Source: an uncultured Victivallales bacterium (GTDB taxonomy: Bacteria; Verrucomicrobiota; Lentisphaeria; Oligosphaerales; JAFGRS01). From it: a stretch of 18,041 bases of DNA. Positions 14,840 through 18,041 of the stretch are shown here, in pieces (position 1 is the stretch's first letter; each line of letters starts with the position of its first letter). Under the pieces are notes generated by a model, which saw only the letters and a program-made list of their open reading frames with translations, was not told the DNA's origin and did not search any database. The position numbers were made by a program, and so were the translations under genes. The DNA is taken from positions 1 through 18,041 of the forward strand of contig CAILKC010000048.1 of the NCBI GenBank assembly GCA_903834675.1. Reading direction: 5' to 3'.

Positions 14840-17671
14840 TCACTCCTTGAAGCGGTACACATGCACGGCGTAGCGGCCGAAGGTGTCGCGGAGCGTGCCC
14901 GCCTGGCGGCTGACCTGGCGCTCTTCGAAGAGGACGATTGTCGGCCCTTCGCCGGCAACCGGCAGCGACGCTGTCACCTCCTTCTCGCCGGTGTACACCG
15001 CGATCACGGTGCGCTCGCCCTCCACGGCCTTGGACCAGATCTCGATGGCGCCGCCCTCGACGGGTAGGCGGGTGGACGCCGCCGAGCCCGCCGCCGTCAG
15101 CAGCGGTCGCAGCTCGCGTATCTGCCCCACCGCCGCGCTGAGCGCCGCCCAGGCTGCCGGAACGTGCGCTACCGTGTAGAACTGCTTGTTGCCATCTGCA
15201 TACCACCACCAGAACAGGCCATTGACCTGTTGCGTGAGGCCCGCGAAGGCGGCGGCACGCAGCCAGGCCGGATCGGGGGAGAAGGCGGCCGGATCCACCG
15301 CGCCGCCGGACTTGAACAGCGGGGTCTGCTTCTGGTCGTAGCAGTGTACCAGCAGGGTGATGGGCGAGGCATTCAGCAGCAGCCGACGGTGTTCGCCGAT
15401 GGTCTTCACGATCTCGGCCGGAGTCGAGTAACACTGGGTCCAATGCGTATCCCAACTGGCGCGGTAGTTGTTCATCCGGTTGCCCCAGGTGGTCACGACC
15501 ACGGGATGGTAGGGATCCAGGGTGCGGATGAGATTGGCGATGCGCGTTAGAGCGCCTGGCGACACGTATTGGCCGGGGACTTCGGGTTCGTCGAAGAGGT
15601 ACCAGCAGAAGAGCCCGGGATGATCGCTGAGGGCGGCTACGCGGCGCAGGACCGCTTCGTCATTGCCCTGCACCAGCCCTTTGCCCGAGTGGATGCCGCG
15701 GTCGAAGCCGATGAAGACGCGCAAGCCATTCTGCCACGCCGCATCGAGATACTGCCGGGCCGCGGCATCATCCTGGCTGCTCTCCCACTGGTAGCTATGC
15801 ACAATGTCGAAGCCTGCCGTCTTCACCGTCGGCATCGCCGCCGGGGAGACCTGGTAGATGCCGAGCGGGAAGATGGGCTGTCCGGCGCAGATGTAGGCGC
15901 CGTCCGGGCCGATCTTCACGGGATTTTCTGGGATCGGCTGGAAGACGACCCAGAGGACGTCCTCGGTGCGGTTGCCGGCGCTATCGGTGGCCACGACGGC
16001 GACCTCATTGAGCCCCGGCTGCCAGGCCGTGCTCGGCCGCATCTGAAAGCCGTGCCAGGCCTCGCGGGAGGCCTGGAGTTCCACGGTCAGCGCCTGCGTC
16101 CCCCAACGGGCTTCGAGCGTCGGCGGCGTGGGGGTGTCCTCCTCGACCCCGAGCTGCGCCACCCCGTCGGCGGCAGTGACCCGCGTGGCATGGGTGAGAA
16201 AGACCGGGGCCGCCGTATCCCGGTCGACCGGGGCCGTTTGGACGAAATCCCAGACGACGCTGGCATCATGGCCCGGTGCGTTGACGCGCCAGTACCAGGT
16301 TCCCGGCTCCAGACGCTGCCGGAGGGTACAGGGACTCTCCAGCGCCGGGACGAGTCGCGTGGCCGCGGCGGCAAAGGCTGGATCGCGTGAGAGCTCGACG
16401 GTGAGACTGGCCGCCTGGGCCGCGCCGCGCCAGCGCAGGGTCGGGGTGTTGTCCGCGAGGGTGGTGCCGCAGGGCGGTGCTTCGAGGGCGACGCGCTGGT
16501 GTACCTGCACCAGGGTGAGATCATCGAACCAGGCCGTGCCAGCGCCGCGTAGCGCCAGGAAGATCTCGGCGAAGGCGGCTTCCTCCGGGGCGCGGAGGCT
16601 GTCGCAGGTCCGCAAGGTCCAGTCGTGGTCGCCGAAGAGCTCGCAGGCGTACTGCCCGGAGGCGAACCACTTGCCGTTCTTGTCAGCCCATTCCACGATC
16701 AGTCCAGCGCCCACGCTGGACATCTTGCCGGGCTTGGCTTCGACGCCCTGGGTGCGGACCCAGCAATGGGCCTCGTAGAGGGCCCCGCCGACCACCGGGA
16801 GTTGCCGGGTGATGTAGACCGTCTCGGTCTGCGGATCACTGACCTGCAGCCGCGCGGCGCGCTGCCCCGTGTGCGCCACGTCCGCGACGATCGTGCCGGT
16901 CTTGCCGGCGGTCCAACCGTTGTCCATGCCATCCTCGAAGCCGGGGTTGGGAACCGCCACCGCGACGCTCCAGCGGGTCTTCTGGAAGAGGGTCTTGGCC
17001 CGGAGTGAGGCTGCTGCCGGGTCGTAGGCGGTGAAGCGCAGAGTGGCGGTTGCCGAGACCCGGGTTGGCGGCGCGGTCACGTCCAGGACCGTGATCAGGC
17101 GCAGGGCGGACGGCTGCCGCTGCCGCCAATCCTGCAGGCTGAAGGCGCCCGGCGTCGCTGCGCAGGTCCATTCCTGGGTGGCGTCTGGACGCTCGACGAG
17201 CAGGCGCTGGGCGACCCCGAGCGGCGGGCACGGCGGCGGGCCTAACTCACGCAACTCCTTGCCATTCGAGATCAGCACGCCGCTTTCGGAAGAGGCAAAC
17301 CCGTCAGGGGACAGGTACAGCCCGAACTCGCACGGCCCGGCGGACTGGACCTCGGCCTCGAGGCTCCAGGTGGCGCTGTCGTCGTCGAGGCGCAGGGTCA
17401 GGGTCATGGTGGCCGCGCCGGGCTGTTCGCGCGTCCAGGTGAGGGAACGACCGTCCGCGCTGCGGTTGACCGTGGCGGCGAGCAGGGCGAAGCGCGTGCT
17501 CTTCCATTCCGGCAGGTAGCCGGTAAAGGAGATCAGGTCGACCACGGGTCGGCCTTGGAAGCACAGGTTGCGCGGGCCGTCGGGCGCGGCCTCGAGGCTC
17601 CAGGGGCCGACCACCAGTGGCTCGGCGGCGGCCGCGACGGCAAACAAGAGGCTCAGCAGGGCGGTCTTCAT
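14840..17671 (-). CDS. secreted multidomain glycoside-hydrolase-like protein (clan GH-A-type TIM barrel)
   Basis: This 943-residue protein has a signal peptide (MKTALLSLLFAVAAAAEP, cleavage near 16). Regions in order: an N-terminal beta-rich domain (about 20-225); a CBM4/9- or CBM22-like jelly roll (about 238-390, starting VPNPGFEDGMDNGWTAG and ending GAGTAWFDDLTLVQVH); an Fn3-like domain (about 397-478, ending GTWYWRV); a second beta-domain (about 485-578, QPGLNEVAVVATDSAGNRTEDVLWVVF); a TIM-barrel-like domain (about 590-860); and a beta-rich tail. The barrel has FPLGIYQV, WYLFDEPEV (E695, E697 as candidate acid/base) and GLFWWWYADG, resembling GH42/GH2-like proteins of PVC bacteria. Exact GH family and substrate are not clear. 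GGGGAG (minus strand, 17681-17686) lies 9 bp before the ATG. A related repeat element lies upstream in the same orientation. Confidence 0.83.
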   Translation of the reverse strand: MKTALLSLLFAVAAAAEPLVVGPWSLEAAPDGPRNLCFQGRPVVDLISFTGYLPEWKSTRFALLAATVNRSADGRSLTWTREQPGAATMTLTLRLDDDSATWSLEAEVQSAGPCEFGLYLSPDGFASSESGVLISNGKELRELGPPPCPPLGVAQRLLVERPDATQEWTCAATPGAFSLQDWRQRQPSALRLITVLDVTAPPTRVSATATLRFTAYDPAAASLRAKTLFQKTRWSVAVAVPNPGFEDGMDNGWTAGKTGTIVADVAHTGQRAARLQVSDPQTETVYITRQLPVVGGALYEAHCWVRTQGVEAKPGKMSSVGAGLIVEWADKNGKWFASGQYACELFGDHDWTLRTCDSLRAPEEAAFAEIFLALRGAGTAWFDDLTLVQVHQRVALEAPPCGTTLADNTPTLRWRGAAQAASLTVELSRDPAFAAAATRLVPALESPCTLRQRLEPGTWYWRVNAPGHDASVVWDFVQTAPVDRDTAAPVFLTHATRVTAADGVAQLGVEEDTPTPPTLEARWGTQALTVELQASREAWHGFQMRPSTAWQPGLNEVAVVATDSAGNRTEDVLWVVFQPIPENPVKIGPDGAYICAGQPIFPLGIYQVSPAAMPTVKTAGFDIVHSYQWESSQDDAAARQYLDAAWQNGLRVFIGFDRGIHSGKGLVQGNDEAVLRRVAALSDHPGLFCWYLFDEPEVPGQYVSPGALTRIANLIRTLDPYHPVVVTTWGNRMNNYRASWDTHWTQCYSTPAEIVKTIGEHRRLLLNASPITLLVHCYDQKQTPLFKSGGAVDPAAFSPDPAWLRAAAFAGLTQQVNGLFWWWYADGNKQFYTVAHVPAAWAALSAAVGQIRELRPLLTAAGSAASTRLPVEGGAIEIWSKAVEGERTVIAVYTGEKEVTASLPVAGEGPTIVLFEERQVSRQAGTLRDTFGRYAVHVYRFKE

Positions 17672-17799
17672 CGACAGCGTCTCCCCATCGAAGGAACCTG
17701 GGCGGTGTGTTTCCAGGCGTCACTGACCTGGCCCACCAAGCGCCTGTGCCACAGAGGCCGCGGTGCGGGGTTACGTCAGGCGCAGGGAACTCAGGCTGA

Positions 17800-17828
17800 A
17801 ATGTAGGGGAGGGCAGGAGGCGGTACAA
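17800..17828 (-). promoter_or_regulatory. candidate promoter of the secreted glycosidase gene
   Basis: On the minus strand, TTGTAC (17828-17823) and TACATT (17805-17800) have a 17-bp spacer. They lie between the right-end repeat and the gene, giving a leader of about 120 nt. The rest of the 180-bp stretch (17672-17851) holds only the ribosome site. The -35 match is weak. Confidence 0.3.
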
Positions 17829-17851
17829 GCCGGGCTCTGCGGAGAGGGCGC

Positions 17852-18041
17852 ATGTCAGCTCCGTAAGGGTTTGCTTGTATGAGAACTGCAGAAGGTCGTA
17901 TGACCAAAGACCCATGACGAATGGCAGAATCACCGACACGGCAACCGCGGTTCTCATTCCGCTGTGTCCAGCCCCGAACCCTGAATCCTTGTATGAGACT
18001 TGCCGCAACCTCGTATGACACCAGGCGCTTCCCATTCCGCC
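17852..18041 (-). repeat. right copy of the inverted dispersed repeat / possible upstream regulatory element
   Basis: Read on the minus strand, this is the partner of 261-480. Boxes of the CATACAAG/CATACGAG type lie at 18017-18010, 17995-17988, 17902-17895 (CATACGAC) and 17881-17874. That gives two pairs with 22- and 21-bp offsets, close to two helical turns, separated by 93 bp. A partial internal repeat (GCGGAATGAGAA, 17962-17951) echoes the block start. The copy runs into the window edge, so its outer limit is unknown. It is upstream of the glycosidase gene and in the same orientation. Confidence 0.85.

Noticed and set aside
13992..15455. Minus-strand open frame spanning the flotillin 3' part and the glycosidase end
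   Set aside because: Overlaps two confidently assigned genes and has Arg/Gly-rich shadow composition.
17304..18035. Minus-strand open frame covering the right repeat and glycosidase start
   Set aside because: It is out of frame with the clear glycosidase gene, and resembles the left copy only because both contain the same repeat DNA.
261..18041. Composite transposon or genomic island bounded by the inverted elements
   Set aside because: No transposase, integrase or target-site duplication is visible, and the copies have diverged with an internal length difference; co-orientation with genes explains the inversion equally well.

Overview
The window is a high-GC bacterial chromosome segment. 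It holds twelve protein genes I can support and several families of short intergenic repeats. The organism is probably a free-living or environmental member of the PVC or neighbouring phyla (Lentisphaerota, Kiritimatiellota, Planctomycetota or similar). The clues are a prepilin of the [13 protein letters not shown]...LLPALAKAR type with a large variable head, multi-modular secreted glycosidases without any SusC/SusD or transporter genes, a CHASE-type sensor kinase, and hairpin-rich intergenic repeats. No tRNA, rRNA, CRISPR, transposase or integrase was seen.

Layout. Positions 1-584 carry no supported gene, but 261-480 holds a repeat element whose inverted partner lies at the far right end. 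Positions 585-2327 (+) are a two-gene unit: a VanX-like D-Ala-D-Ala dipeptidase and a PHP-family metal hydrolase. A block of three hairpins (2334-2409) separates it from a convergent minus-strand unit (2420-7241). That unit is transcribed as prepilin-like protein, then a CHASE/PAS histidine kinase ending in an HPt domain, then a response regulator with a Cys4 zinc-ribbon-like tail. Positions 7660-12159 (+) hold a secreted GH16 enzyme, a PPOX-fold flavin protein and a GH28-like beta-helix protein. Positions 12546-14768 (+) are an NfeD-flotillin membrane pair. Positions 14840-17671 (-) encode a secreted multidomain glycosidase-like protein, and the right-end repeat lies upstream of it.

How they may work together. 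The GH16, GH28-like and 943-residue proteins suggest polysaccharide degradation. The kinase/regulator pair looks like a split phosphorelay: the kinase has an HPt domain but no receiver, and the adjacent regulator supplies one. The most interesting non-coding signal is the pair of related ~190-220 bp elements at the window ends. Each lies upstream of, and in the same orientation as, the next gene, and each contains CATACAAG-like boxes spaced about two helical turns apart. They could be a shared regulatory region or simply an interspersed repeat. I did not find a complete, clearly new multi-gene system.
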